Assembly (NCBI GenBank): GCA_022575985.1
Contig: JAKSXM010000231.1
Coordinates: 25,582,501 to 25,646,500, forward strand
Length of the DNA stretch: 64,000 bases
Source of the DNA: Anagrus nilaparvatae
Taxonomy: Eukaryota > Arthropoda > Insecta > Hymenoptera > Mymaridae
Reading direction: 5' to 3'
Below, one piece after another: positions 13,690 to 27,954 of the stretch. A model generated the notes under the pieces. That model was not told the origin of the DNA. It was given only the letters and a program-made list of their open reading frames with translations, and ran no database searches. Made by a program: the position numbers and the translations under genes. How positions within the stretch are numbered: the first letter of the stretch is position 1; each line of letters begins with the position of its first letter.

Positions 13690-15095
13690 TGTGGGTAGAT
13701 TTAAATGAAGTGAGTGCGACTTACATGGTCGGGTCTTCAAAACTGCCCCAAAGTGTTTTTTTCTGAAAGCACTACCAAAAATAAGTAACCAGCCCAATTT
13801 TTAGCCTCCCAGAGCGAAATCTCGATTTTTGGCAGCCATTTTAGTGTTTTTGACTGTCGTAAAAAAAGTAAGAAAAATGAGTCATAATTTTTTTTATTAT
13901 TGCTGTAAAAAACTCACATTAGCATGAAAAATTTTTTCTTTTTAGGTCCGGATAGGAAATTTCCCTGGCTATCCGATTCCGGGGTCAAAAATTTTTTTTG
14001 AGTAGCGCATGCGCGTAGAATCGCTAAGATAGGATGTTTTTTTTCAAAAGTCGATTTCTCAAATGCCTATTAGTGAAAAATCTTGTAACCAGGCTTAAAA
14101 TTTTCGTTAAACCTTATATTTTTTGGCAAAAAAAAAATTTCGATGGGACACTGCTTTTTGGGAGCTCTAGATAAAAAAATAGCAGCTTTCAAAACCTCAT
14201 TTTTTACAAATTTCAAATTTCCCGCCAAGTCACGTGACCAATCAAAAATCTGACCAAAAATTTGGATTCCGCGGGAAATTTTACATAAGGATATATCTTT
14301 TCATGTTTTTAAGAGCGTTTATGTTAAAGCGGCGAAAAACAGTGAAATAATAAAGAATTTTCTGAATAATTTTGAATAATTTGGAATAATTTAAAAAATA
14401 AATAAATTCCTTAATAAATGAGATATTTTAATCTTTCAATTTAAAATTTCGCTGCTTTAACATAAACGCTCTTAAAAACATGAAAAGATATACACTTATG
14501 TAAAATTTCCCGCGGAATCCAAATTTTTGGTCAGATTTTTGATTGGTCACGTGACTTGGCGGGAAATTTGAAATTTGTAAAAAATGAGGTTTTGAAAGCT
14601 GCTATTTTTTTATCTAGAGCTCCCAAAAAGAAGTGTCCCATCGAAATGTTTTTTTTGCCAAAAAATATAAGGTTTAAAGAAAATTTTAAGCCTGGTTACA
14701 AGATTTTTCACTAATAGGCATTTGAGAAATCGACTTTTGAAAAAAAACAGCCTATCTTAGCGATTCTACGCGCATGCGCTACTCTAAAAAAATTTTTGAC
14801 CCCGGAATCGGATAGCCAGGGAAATTTCCTATCCGGACCTAAAAAGAAAAAATTTTTCATGCTAATGTGAGTTTTTTACAGCAATAATAAAAAAAATTAT
14901 GACTCATTTTTCTTACTTTTTTTACGACAGTCAAAAACACTAAAATGGCTGCCAAAAATCGAGATTTCGCTCTGGGAGGCTAAAAATTGGGCTGGTTACT
15001 TATTTTTGGTAGTACTTTCAGAAAAAAACACTTTGGGGCAGTTTTGAAGACCCGACCATGCAAGTCACACTCACTTCATTTAAATCTACCCATGT
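13690..15095. mobile_element. Long foldback element with palindromic islands (1.4 kb)
   Basis: Two arms of about 650 bp (about 13690-14335 and 14445-15095) are nearly perfect reverse complements around an AT-rich loop. The termini are GGGTAGATTTAAATGAAGTG and its complement. Each arm carries GCGCATGCGC (14005-14014; 14770-14779) and GTCACGTGAC (14229-14238; 14546-14555), 224 bp apart. No coding capacity. The same two palindromes at 225-bp spacing occur in the diverged foldback at 59157-61390, and the terminal 100 bp resemble it too (AAAAATAAGTA, then a CAATTTTTAGCxTxxxAGA block). I infer one non-autonomous superfamily; I do not recognise it. Confidence 0.9.
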
Positions 15096-18000
15096 ATAGA
15101 AAGTATAAAGGTACAATTCTTATGTAGCATAAAAAAGCTCTTGCACATAACAGTAATTTAGTGAAAACGAGATCTCATTATTAATAAAAATTTATAACAT
15201 AATAAAATAATTTCACATTTTTTATTTTCATAATTATCTTTAAGACAAATACGGAGCGTAAATTTTATGAAAATTTTTCAACAGTATTATTAGAAAAGAT
15301 TAATAAATAATATCAAGGATTAAAGCAGATATCGGTTTTAAATATATAATCTATAATAATAAAGTGAGAAAAAAATGCATTCGTTAGATTAGATATTTAA
15401 TGTCTTTTAATTTTCTCTTTCTCATTATACTTATTATCGTTCAATACGGAATTCATACTATTTTTTATATTTTTAATTAAATGTTCTATATGAACCGTTC
15501 CAAGCTAAATGTACAATTGTTAAAAAATGAAAAATTCATAGCAATTTAAATTTTGACTTGGTAAACAAGTACTTGATTATTTTAAAAAAGTTAAACTATA
15601 ATGTAATAAGCGAGAAGTTTTTGTTGTAATTTTTTAAAAAATTTAATAAATGGGGTACTAGATTTAAAGACTGGAACAAGTTTTACTGGGACCCTGCAAT
15701 TTATTTATTATCTATATAATTTTTTATAAAAAGAGTCCTTCATAAATCAGATACTCTAGAGTAATTTATTTAGCCTGAATTAGAGAATTTGATACTTGAG
15801 AGTTTGAAAATTTTAGGAAACTTAATATTCCATAAAGATAAGAATCTACCTAAAGTAATTCTTTGAAACAGTGTAGATTTAACAGAGAACCAATCCTATA
15901 TATTTTATTAAAACTTGTATGTAATTTTAATTTAAATTTATTAGTATGTAATTTACATTTGAACAATTGATGTTCAATAAACTACTTATATATTAAATTA
16001 AAAGATAATCATGAAAATTTACTCACGTAAAAAATTATTTATACTTATCAATCTTATTAAAAAAAAATCTCATCTAGATTGTAAAACCTGATTAAATACA
16101 TAAAAGGCGCATGTTAATAATTTAATGAAAAAAATAAAATTATTTGAAAAATCAGGGATTAATAAAAAAAAGATTTTCGTACGCTGGTGATAAAATTTAA
16201 GTTTATTGTTCTGGCAATTGAAAAAAAAGGAAAAAACAAGTTCGATTTATAATAGAATTTCTATCTACTTACGTGAACAGCGACCCATAAACCTCGTAAT
16301 TTTTTTTTTTATTTTTGTTAGACCATAAACGTAAAACTCGTATGTAATAAAATTGTTATTTAAAAAATTTTTTACTTGTACTAAAAAAAAATAAACAAAA
16401 GCCATAAAAATATCAGATTTTGTTTATATAAAAATTCATTAGAAAAAATAATAAAAATAGAAAATTTCTCTCGTCTATTTAATTAAATAAAAACAAATAA
16501 AAAAATACGGCCATCATCATCAATATAAATAAAATAAAATTAAATAAAAGTTCTATTTTATTTTTTTAAATGCTTAATGTTTTGGGGCCGCAAAGATTTA
16601 AATATAAATTTTGTTTGTCTCTAAAATACAAGCTATTTTGTTGAATATCTACCAAAAGAGCAAAATAAACTCAATTAAAATCTAATTAAAATAAAATAGA
16701 AAAAAAAATCTTTTAATAATTTCAATTTATATTTTTTAAAAAAATGAAAAATTTTAAGTAAAAAAGTCTAAAATATGCGGATGTGTAAAAAAAGATGAGT
16801 CGAGTGCAATTTATCTGGGTTTCTCGTATAATGTGCAATATAAATAGAATCGACTGTTACGTCAAGATTCGTTGCCGATGCCACGCGGTCTAGCATTTCA
16901 TTTGAGTAAGAGCCAAAAAACGAAAAAGAGAGAATCTCCAAACCCATATAAATACGCATGTAAAAAAGCATTTTTTGCATATCTTCTATTTATTCTTTGA
17001 CCGATCGTACCATACAGACAAGTTGACGCTCTACTTTGAGTTCGAAAAAAATATATTTTTAAATTTTTAAACCTTTTTATTTTTTATTGCCTTTGTACTG
17101 ATTAACCTCAACGTCATTTTAATAAATTTATTTTTATTTTTTAGATTTATGGCAATTTCCTAAAAAAGGGTAATATTCTATAAATCTCAGCTTACAAAAC
17201 ACCTTTTTAAAGGTTCCGCCAATATTGTTATGACTATAAAATTTATTTTTTCACTAAATCCAAAAATCCCAAAAAGAGCAATTCCTTAAAACAACAACCC
17301 AGCTAGTATACAACGCACTTAAAAAATTCAATTGTGAAGAAAAGGCAGCGAGAGAAAAATAATTAAAAATAGCAGATTATATTTTACGCAATAATTTATT
17401 AGCATTTTACACTTGATATTTTGCACCATTTAAAGAAACAACAGATATTTAAAGAATAACAAAAGAAAAGCGCAATGAAAATATTTTTAATGGACCTGAA
17501 CAAATAAGCATAAGAAATGTTTTATACTTTAATTTTCAAAAGTAATTTTCTAAAAAACAATTTAAAAACAATTCTGTAATATTTTAAATGCGAGTAAATA
17601 CTATAAAGCTAGTTATGTAGACTTTCAAGTTATAGGTAGAAAGGATTATGAAGAGGTCCTTGCGGCTAACTAACACGTTATATATTGAGAAGTTAGTTTT
17701 GAATTGGTACTACAACATGCTCTTATACTCCCATCACCAAAATTACCATTTTCGATCAAAACTTATATAATACAAATTTCTCTTGACAACTTAGATTATG
17801 CTCGTGTTTAATCTATTCACTGCTAAATTTTCATATTAATTTACTCTTACACGATTCCTTTTTTATTTAAGTCTATAAAATTTAAAATTTATGTACAAAA
17901 CAGTTAATTTTCCTCGTACTTTAAATTATTTAACAAAATTGCTCAGTGTGGTTAGTTTAAAATGAAAAAAAACGCCATTCCTGGAAACAGTACGTGCAAT

Positions 18001-21000
18001 AACTTTTAAGGTTCGGTACGTGATTGTAGAAAGCTTTTTCTGTTGGTAATTCCCTCCATATGCTCAATACATCTTTTAAATTCTAGAAACTTGAGCTAAG
18101 TATTTACTTCTTATACTTTTTGGACTAGGCGAGAGATATCAACTTATAATTAAGGGCTAAAAACTTTACCTTTAAGATATTCCTACTATTAATGGCCATT
18201 AAGTCTATTAGATTTATTTATAGATAAGAATTATGAGAAATTACTGTGAGGTAAGTTTTCTAAATTTGCCTTTTGAAACTTTAAGAGATTATCATTTACG
18301 CAGTAACGACATGGAAAGAGATGTAATTAATGAAAAAGCTCTTTGCTTTAAATATCAAAAAATATTTATAATTTGATAATGCGAAGCTTGTTCTTAATGG
18401 ACTTGCAGAGCTTGGGGTATCAAATTACTTGAATTATTGTAAAGCTTTTAAAGTTTTATTGGCTCGAAACTGGAAAGATAAAAAATAAGGTCATAAAATA
18501 GAATACAACTGTTATCACTAAAATGGCTAAAAAAATATTATCAGTTAGAATTCACTTCGCATGTCACCTTTTATGATATAGGAAATGCTGACAATAAAAC
18601 GAAAACGATTATAGCATATATAACTTCAAAATGGTTTAGATAAGACTCAGTTTAGCAATAAAAAAAAATCAATTAGTTTTTTAACAAAGTTTGGCAATAC
18701 TGAAGGCTAAGAGTATAAAAATTCAAGCACGTATGAACCGAGACTATTGATTTTTTTTTTAAATTCTATTTAAAATAGTAAATACAAAAATACTCTCTAA
18801 TTACTGAGGGGGTGTCTCATTGCTAACGAAGCTCATCATAGGAAAGGGATGATGGTACATACAGTGACTGAATAAAATAACATACAAGAAAAAGAATATT
18901 TAAAAAAAAAAAACGTTTGATTCTATAGGCAAAACTTATTTTAGGCAAATTACACGAAAAAAAAACGAAGTAGTTTTTTAAGCTTGGAGAAATTCTGATG
19001 TAATTTAAATAATGGTTACTCCTGTTTGAATTTCATGAAGTCAGGTAAAGTAAAAAGGAGTAGAATTTATTGGATACATTTTATTCCCACATTACTGGTC
19101 AATACCAACTGACGAGTATAAATAAAACATTAAATGCTATTTTAAATCGAATGGAGCAGCTATTTTTATAAAATACTTGGTAGTAGTAATTTGAAAAATG
19201 AAATGTTTTAAATTCGATAAAATATTAAATTTTCAATGGGAATAAAACGTCTGCAGTGATTTTTATATCCTGGTCAATGAATAAATAAAAATAAATAAGA
19301 AAGATCGAAAGTCTTGAAATTATATTGGAAATGTGCCTTTTTCTTTTATAACCACTTGGAATTCCTCCTTAAAACTGCACCACGAAACCTCCTCGAGAGA
19401 GAAGAAATGTCCTCCCGTGTTTTATAGAGAATTTTTTTTTTCTTCCCTCAGCACCTTCCTTATTTTTTTCCCTCCTGTATATATTCATCCTTTTTTTTTT
19501 CATCGGTCTACATACTTGACGTTTCTTCGTTCTTCCTTTTTCTTCGCCTCGATGCTCTCTTCGTTCATTCCGTCTGTACTACTTGCTTCTTCTTATATTA
19601 TTTTTTTTTTCTCATTTTGATTTTTTGACGTGCTTATACGGTATTCTTCTTCTTTTTTTTTATAATATCGCGTGCAATCACTTATTCTTTCATCCTCGGC
19701 ACCTTCACGATGTCGAAAACAATGACTATAAAACATCGAATTCTTATACATAAAAGATGACCATAAAGAGATAAATTTCAGTCTTCTTCTTTTTTTTTTA
19801 TATTTCGCTTATTTTTGTGCACAATTTTTTTTTCCTTATTTTTTATTTTTATACGTGATAAATATAATGTTTAAAAAAAATTATATTTATGTAACGCAAA
19901 CCTGTTAAAAAAATTTAGGACTTAATAACTGAAAAGTGATGGAATATTTAAACTGCAAACAAGCTGTGAAATTTATATGAATTGCTCAAGTTTAAAAGAT
20001 GAAAAATCAATTTAAAAGCTCTCCCTTCGTATTATTTTCGGTGAATAACTTTGATGCTGACGTTTGCTGCTTACTGTAGTTTCTATGATTGTTTTCTTAA
20101 AACTAGCATTCAACCTCTGTCACCAGATATTAACTTTCGTATCAATTGATATCTAATATATTTTCAAAAAGATGACTTTAACTTTGCTGATTTTAAATTA
20201 TCAGGTTAGAGTTCGCTTACTTCATCCACCAAGTCATGACTGAATCTTCAATGAGTGTTTTTACTGTATTTTTATGCTTGTAAATGTTTTCTTCATCAAT
20301 CATAGACTCAAGTATCAAATTTCAAAAAGAAAAGGCTGATTCAAAGTTTCTTCCCACAGTTATATTATTTTTATTACAAATGAATCTGAACCCATCAGTA
20401 TTAAAAACAGTACTCATGTTTGCACCAAAAATGAGGAAAAATTACAATTAAATATTGGCTTTGTAATTTTTTTTTAGTTAAAATTTTGAAGAGTAACTAG
20501 CAAAAAATAAAAGACAATTTTCAAGAACCCAGCCTAATATGTAGAAATATATATTTAGGACGCTAATTTCTTAACACAATAGCATGTACGTGTCTCTATG
20601 TACAAAATATATTCTTAAAAAGTTGACAAAAAAAGTACACAATAAAGAAGATGGAAAAGAAAGGAAAGGAAAGGTTGGTATTCCCAGGGGAATAGTAAAT
20701 ATACACGTCGCGGCGACTTTTTTATTGGCCGGAAAAATTGAGTTTGCGGCTACGAGACGATAATGAAACGAAGCACGTAGTACTACATAACCTGGCTACC
20801 TTTTGCCTAACTTCAAAATCGACACGAATGTTAACTTTGTGGTAAATTTTTCATATATATCGCAATTTTTTTTTTTACCTCAAAATTATATAATAAAACT
20901 TTTTAATATTTTTTTCTCTCTGATATTCACGTGGGCAAAGTTTTTTTTCTTTCAAAGTTTGAGAAAAAAAATAAATTTAAAAAGATAATCAATTTATTTT

Positions 21001-23407
21001 ATCTAAAACATGACATTTATGTATATCAGAATATTTAATAACCGGATTAGTAGAAATCAAGTAAATATAGCGTTATTTATCTTTTTTAGTCACGTGTGTT
21101 TAGAAATCTAACAAAAGAAATTTAAATTCTTATACCAAGAAATACAAAATTAAAAACTTTGTTAAAAATGTAATTAATTAAGATTTATAATCATCTGCCA
21201 TAATATACATCTAATTAATATGTTAACATCATATTTAAAAAAAAAATTTTATATACACATTGTCATTTTACAAACGAAAAGGAGAATTAATGAGGAGAAA
21301 AAAATATGTAATATGAATTAGAATAACAAAACAAATAATTTTTTTTACACAAATCTGGATGTGTATGCTAGCTTGGGAGTTATTTTTAAAATTTGTTTGT
21401 TTTTTAAAAGCTTAAATATATAAACAAAAAAATTTAGTTCACGAGAGCTTTTTGCAAAAGCTCCAAAAAATACATGCTTGAGTTCTGTATTATTAATGAA
21501 ATAAAGTTAGAAGCATTTTGAAAATTCGTGTTTAATGCATCTAAGACTCTTTTGCACTACCAAAAAATATGTAGCTAATTTTCAATCAGATAAATTTTTA
21601 AAAGTTATATTTTTTCGCAAATGGCACCAGCCACAATATTGGCTCGGTATAATTTTTTCAAACAACTCCCAGTCTAATATATAATACAAGGTGCTGTAAA
21701 AAATAATATAAAGTAAATATCTCAGCAAACTTCCTGTACAAATATAATATGAAAAAGAAATAATTTTTTTTTGTCTCCAGGGCAGTTATAATACAGGCTA
21801 TACAATATTTACTTACATACTATTTTGCTTATTTGAATTTTTTTCTTCGGTAGCGTATATATTACAAATATGATTTCATGTTTTTACGAAAGCTCATTAA
21901 AAATTTCTTATTATCTCCTTAAAGGATTTTTATCTAAAATCAAATATCCATATTTGAAAAGTTTTACATGAATTACATATAATTCTATTCAAAAGTTTTC
22001 AAGTGTGCGTAATGAAAACCACAATCGCGCTTTAAAGCATCGAGCCGATTTCCTGTGGGTACGTGATTTTTCCTGTTTCTGTGGTTGAGGAAACTTCTCT
22101 CGAGGGACAATCCAGGAAAACTCTAACAACAAGTGAGATGGAGAATAAGAGCGAGAGAGTTCCAATTTTATCAACGCTAGGGTTTTTAAATAAAATATAT
22201 TAAAGTTTAAATAATCTAATTTATATTAAAAATATGATTGGGTCATCAAATATTCATTCATAAAAAAAGGACAGAGGAAATTTATATTCAACAAAATATA
22301 TTAGATAATCTCTTACTTAATCGTAAAACTTTTTCCAGGTTATTTTCATAAATTTGACTCTCAACGTACACACTAATTCTGAACTAAAAGTCCCATCCAA
22401 TTTGGAATGTAAATTCTTTCTCACTCTTGACAATTCTAGTTTTATACACAAACATAGACTTATATTCAGCTGAAAATGGGAAATAGCCGCGAAATTAAAG
22501 TATAATTTAATTCATAGTCTCGTTTTCGTATTATATACCATATATATATATATATTCTGATATTACCGAGACTAAGAAATTATAGCAACGGGGAAACACG
22601 ACTCTTCTCATCTTTTCTCGTCATTTATATATACTTAAACATCATTTCTCTGAGTAAAATTTTCTTAAACAGCGTATTATAAAGTTATCGAATATAAGAA
22701 AATTTCTGAGTAGATGTATGTTCTGCGTGTACACGATGATAAGAAAGTGCACTCAAAACTCTTTCGAGTGTTTGATAATCCTATGAACGTCTCTTATATG
22801 GAGATATATGGTTTTAACCTAAGCTCTAAAGTAGATCTCTTCGCGTTTTAACTTTAAAATTTTTATTTTTCATTGGAGTACACAAAATTTATTATATAAT
22901 TTTATTTCATTATATTTTCTTATGCATACATACAAAATTTTTATCAATTCAAATTTCATCGCTGTTTTTTGTTTCTGGGCAAAAAATAAAAATTTTAATG
23001 TAGAATAATTTTTTTACTTTTTTATCCGTCTTGAGAATTTAAAATAATATACTACAAAGGCACTCTCAAGACGAATATTAAGGTAAAAAACTTGTTTTAA
23101 ATAAGCTGAATTCTAAAATTTTAATACTTCGAAATCGATTTTTTTTCACAACCAATTTTTACAAAAAGTTGACTAAAAACATGTACAGAAAGAAGAGAAT
23201 TTTCATTTGCAAACAAAATAGCAAAATTTATTTTGAAGATAAATGATTATTACAAATTTTAGCGCACTGAAGAATTTATTTTACAAAGAATTAATGAAGC
23301 AACCTTATTATACATGCGTTCTTTATATAATTAATGAAATACATTTCATTTAAGAGAAAAATAAGCGCCATCTATGCAAATTATATATTATTAATTTTTG
23401 TATAAGA
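15096..23407. other. Long AT-rich stretch without a recognised gene
   Basis: No exon, RNA gene or clear transposon end was found on either strand. A pyrimidine-rich tract lies at 19420-19680, GC-richer patches at 16790-16990, 20660-20800 and 22010-22150, and a TA microsatellite at about 22540-22557. Open frames of 60-95 codons here (for example 19333-19620) are low-complexity and are read as chance. Confidence 0.35.
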
Positions 23408-23409
23408 GA

Positions 23410-23677
23410 GAATCCACCTCTAACTAGGCCCATGCTGGACTATTAAAGGGTCGTAGAAATCGGCCGAAACTATTTTTTCCGAAAGTAAAACTAAAAATAA
23501 GTACTCTTAGCGAATGATTTCGAATTTTATGGGAAATTAACTATAAGCACATAAGAGTAAAATATTTTTAACTGCGAAGCATTTGACAACAAAATTAATT
23601 AGATAGGAAAAAATAGTTTAGACCGATTTCTGCAATCCTTCAGTTAAATTTGGGCCCAGTTGGGGTGGAACCCTTCA
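23410..23677. mobile_element. Short TIR element (about 270 bp), related to the 53.5 kb element
   Basis: TIRs of about 65 bp face each other: the left arm carries CTAGGCCCATGCTGGACTAT, AGAAATCGGCCGAAACTATT; the right arm carries AATAGTTTAGACCGATTTCT and TTTGGGCCCAGTTGGGGTGG. The interior (AAAGTAAAACTAAAAATAAG) matches the element at 53458-54418 and loosely the long foldbacks. It is non-coding. Confidence 0.7.
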
Positions 23678-23679
23678 AA

Positions 23680-24600
23680 TGAGTCTTACGATTATAATAT
23701 AAGGGAATATTAAAATAAAACACATTAACTATTTGATATCGCTATTTAAATTTTCTTTGTTAAAAAAAATATTTATCACTAATTTTTGCAAAGAGGAAGA
23801 TTTTAATGGATACAATAAAATAGAAAGTTATATAATATTTATTAACCAAAATCTTCAACTCTGAATTCAAAAATATTTCATTATTTCTAGTTGCTTTCGA
23901 TTCATAACTTTTTACACGTGTATGGATTATTACAAGTGAAGCGATCAAGTTAAAAAATGTTGAAAAAATGTTATTTTTCTAGATTTAAATTAAGATAAAC
24001 TTAAATTAAGATATTCAAAAATGAGTAATATTTTTTTCTAATCTTATTTAGTAAAGACACAGTTTGTTAAAGTAATTAGCAAAAAATGTTTAATTCAGCT
24101 ATTGGCTTGAAATGGCCCATATATATACTTATTTAAATATATATTTATTTCATAAAAACATATACTTTAGAAAGTTGTATTTGTATTTTTGAAGTAGTAA
24201 TAATTATCTCATTCCGAAAGCTCAAGTGTACATATGCATAATTTTATTCCAAATTCCTTCCGTTCGTGCGTTCAGTGTCGTTTTCGAGTACCCTTTTATG
24301 ATAAAAAATACGCTCGCTTGTTTCTCCCTCCTCGATCACTCGTGTATAAACTTTAGCAGATATTTTCGAAACTACCTTCAGCTATGCATAATATCAGGTG
24401 TACAGGGAAATGATCTTAAAAGAGCAGCCACGTGTAAAGCTAACCCTCTTTTTTCCAATTCCAAACCAGCCAGTATAGATTATTTTTAATTTTAGCGAAT
24501 CATCTTTAACTTTTCTTTCAACGTTTTTGAAAAATTCAAAATTATTATTATATAGACACTTTAGATTTTGTTCATCCAACGTTATCAAGACGCGCGGGTA
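23680..24600. other. Non-coding, GC-richer toward the right
   Basis: No gene is supported. From about 24240 the composition becomes less AT-rich, leading into the candidate promoter at 24649. The frames 24226-24489 (+) and 24394-24588 (-) overlap each other and lack family similarity or splice context. Confidence 0.3.
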
Positions 24601-24648
24601 TCACCATAGCGACCGTTTAATTGGAAAAGGAACCCCCGTTTCTCTATG

Positions 24649-24828
24649 TATATATAAAAAGCCACGAGACCTCTCAAGAGAGTGTACGTATAAAAGTGAA
24701 TGAAATTCCAAAAGATGTAGGAGTATTGAAGTTTTTATTAAGTATATATATTTTGTATATACCTAAACGCAAAGGGAAGATTTTTCTCCCTTAAACAGCT
24801 TAAGCGAAAATAAAATATCGTTAAAATG
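24649..24828 (+). promoter_or_regulatory. Candidate TATA promoter and first exon
   Basis: TATATAAAAAG lies at 24651 and a canonical TATAAAAG at 24689-24696. About 130 bp further, an ATG at 24826 is followed immediately by GTATGTA, a good splice donor. A start codon ending exon 1 is a known insect arrangement. The surrounding 250 bp are GC-richer than the neighbours. I found no convincing second exon, so this remains a candidate. Confidence 0.3.
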
Positions 24829-24835
24829 GTATGTA

Positions 24836-27800
24836 TATGGGCTCAGATTTTCTGTATCATTCAAATGAAATTCTATTTATGTATTGTTATTTTTTGTAAT
24901 TACGCAAATGGAAAAACATGCGAAAATATATACATTAGATTGATTCTTATCTTACAAAAAGGCACGGATGATAAAGCCACCTTTTACTCAATTGAATTTT
25001 ATTTACTTCAGCTCATGAAATCAATTTCAAATAATGACAATACATATGTCGCATGATTTATTATTTTCAGGTACCAAAACGTAATTAATGGTACCTTTTA
25101 AAGTTATATGTGTTTAGAAAAAAATTGTCAGTTTTCTGATGCTTTCCCCAATCGTAATTTAAGTAACTAAGAAATGAAAATAAAAGCTCAGCGTTGATTT
25201 AACACCCCTGTCAATCTATATGAAAAACCACATTTAAGATTTATGTATATTTTTTAAAAATTAATAAGCAGTATTAATTTTAAAAATATTTTTTAACGCT
25301 GGAATGACTACGTAATATTTAAAACAAAATTAATAATTATAAACTTTTATGAAAAAGCTAAATAATTAAAATTCGAAAAATAAAATAAACATATAAATTC
25401 ATACACGAGATACTTTACATATTTTCATTTAAATATTCCCCTAAATATAATAATTTGGTTAAAATTTTGTAATAAAATGAAAATATTATATTTATATGAA
25501 AAGTAAACATAGATGATAATTTTATTTTATAATACGAGATTCCATTAGGAAAAAATAATAATGTGCATAAAGTTCAGTTAACCGAATATAAACTGTTTGA
25601 TAATTAAATAATATGTATATGAATATTGGGAAAACCACTTAATTAAAATAAAATACAAATAATTTACATACATATGTAATAATAATTGATATTCGATCAA
25701 GTTATTTTAATTAAAACAATTGCTCCAACATTTAGTAACAAACAAACATTAAAATCGACTACCGAAAACACTGTTATATTATTCACGCGATGTATACCCT
25801 CAGGCCCTTTGGACCTTGTATTAGGAATTCAAGGTAGCGATGTCAAAAAGATCAAAGAAAACACCATTCTGTTCTTCTCGTCTCTTTGCTATTTCTCTTT
25901 TTATCGAACATTGTAAGGCTAAAATTTTTTTTTATTATTGGTTTTAACTAATCTAGAAAATATTGAAAAAATGGAGCTTTTGAGAATATTAAAAAGTATT
26001 TATTATTTAATTTATTATTATTGTTATTTAGTTTTTAATACTGTCGCATTTTCAATAATCACTCTAAAAGCTTGTGCGCTTAATCCCAAATAACGAATGA
26101 TATATAGAAATTATACAGCTACAATGGCAACAACAAAAACAACACAAGCTTATATTATATTATAATATAAACAGAAGCTAAAATCTCTCGTTGATTATTC
26201 AAACGAGCTTTGGTCCGTCAAAATTACGTGGCAGCTTTCCTAGTAATCAATAATATCGCGTGAAACCAATGTCTATATTACTCTATATAGATATATATAT
26301 TTTACCTTCCTGCGTTTAAGTTTAAATAATATTTTTTTTTTTTTTTAATGCAAATAATGATAATAAACGCATTTATCATTTTGGTCTAGCCATAAATAAA
26401 TATATCCTCACGCGGTGAAAGATGTGTGTTTTCAATTTCAAAATTTTATGATTTATCATAATTAGAGCTTTTACAACTACTACTCTACTATTTTAAAGAG
26501 AAATATTTTACATTTCAAACGAGTTTCCTATGGAATTTCGAGTACTGAAAACGTTTGCATGTAAACAGGTAAAAATTTTATGTGAAATAATTTTTGCAGT
26601 CAATATACTAAAGTTTTTGTGAAATTATATAAATGTATTGGAATTAATTCCTAAAATTTAGAATTTTTGCATAAGCTTTTATATTCAAAGCAAATTTACT
26701 ACAAAGTTTCATATGTTGTATTATTGGTTATTATTTTAGTTCAAACTGTTTTATTTCAATAAAACTAAATTTTGAGCATAAAACTGATAAAAATATTATT
26801 TTACTTGTATTATTCATTTATGTATATTCATAGTTCAAAAGATAGAATTTATTTTTTTTATATTCAGCAATGAAAAATTTTAAGTTAATTTATTGTTCAT
26901 ATTAAAATATAAATATCATTAAAATGAAAATAATACAAAAAACTCTTTCATTGTCCTCTCTCACTTATGTACAATATAGATTTTATTTGTTTCATGAGAA
27001 AGTAAAACGCCATCTAGCTGTAAAAGATTAATTAGAGCATTTCGTTATCTATTAAAAAATTTCGTTCTCCAGAACAAAAGAAAAATTTATTTCGAAGGAT
27101 GAAAAGGATTCTGGCAATAAAAATCAAACAATAATGCAATATTTTTTTCTTGAGATAAATTTTGAAAGTAAAAATATTAATGGTTTATTAAAATTGTGAA
27201 AAAAGTTCATTGTTTGTAATCGACATCTTGACGCATAACTGTTTTTGTTTATGAATTAAACCAGTTTTATATCAATTAAAATAATTAATTTAAAATATGA
27301 TCCGAGGGGGTTGGCGCTCTTCAGTGCGCAGGGGGCTTGGCCCCTAATTATTAAAAAAAAAAAGTAATAATTTAATTTTATAGGAAAATATTTTTTTTAT
27401 TATGTAATCAATAAATTTTATTTTTTCCTGGTAATTTTTTCATGTTTGATAAATAAATTTTGAACATGCGCTGTTAGAAATTTAACGTCACTCTGGCCTG
27501 TAATCTTAAGTCGTTGAATGATAAAAAAAATAATACACATTTAACTATTTAAATGGTACGAATAATACTTTATAAATTCAAAAAATTAATTTATTAAATA
27601 ATTTTCACAAATTCAATGATAAATATCTCTTAACTTTACTAATTTACATTTAACGTGTTATTACTATTTTTATGGCGCAATACTTTTGCAAAAGAGCAAA
27701 TTCAAAACTCAAATTTTATAGGAAAATGTCCATGTATATATTTATCAAGTAATTATTTTAATATTTTTTATTAAATGCAGTTTACAAACAATTTTAAAAA

Positions 27801-27880
27801 AATTAGAAAAAAAATTTATTTTAAAATAATAAATTATTACTTAATTTGGAAACTTATTGGTCCGAACTTCCGACTAATTT
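24836..27880. other. AT-rich non-coding stretch
   Basis: No exon is supported. The frame 25686-25916 (+) has no recognisable domain. A GC patch at about 27300-27350 (GGGGGTTGGCGCTCTTCAGT) resembles transposon-end sequence but has no partner here. Confidence 0.3.
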
Positions 27881-27887
27881 AATTCGA

Positions 27888-27895
27888 TATAAATA
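27888..27895 (+). promoter_or_regulatory. Candidate TATA box of the first phospholipase gene
   Basis: TATAAATA lies 60 bp before the second in-frame start region at 27955, leaving room for transcription to begin near 27918. In such AT-rich DNA chance matches are common; only its placement supports it. Confidence 0.35.
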
Positions 27896-27954
27896 AAAAT
27901 AAAATAATTACAAAACATAAAATTTTTTTTTTTAATTTAAAAATTTTTCGCTTA

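Noticed and set aside
19333..19620. 95-codon Ser/Phe-rich open frame
   Set aside because: It is the translation of a pyrimidine-rich tract, with low complexity and no domain or splice context.
24826..25056. 76-codon open frame with an internal signal-peptide-like segment (MKFYLCIVIFCNYANG)
   Set aside because: It begins at an ATG followed by a strong splice donor, has no family similarity, and hydrophobic frames are common by chance in this composition.
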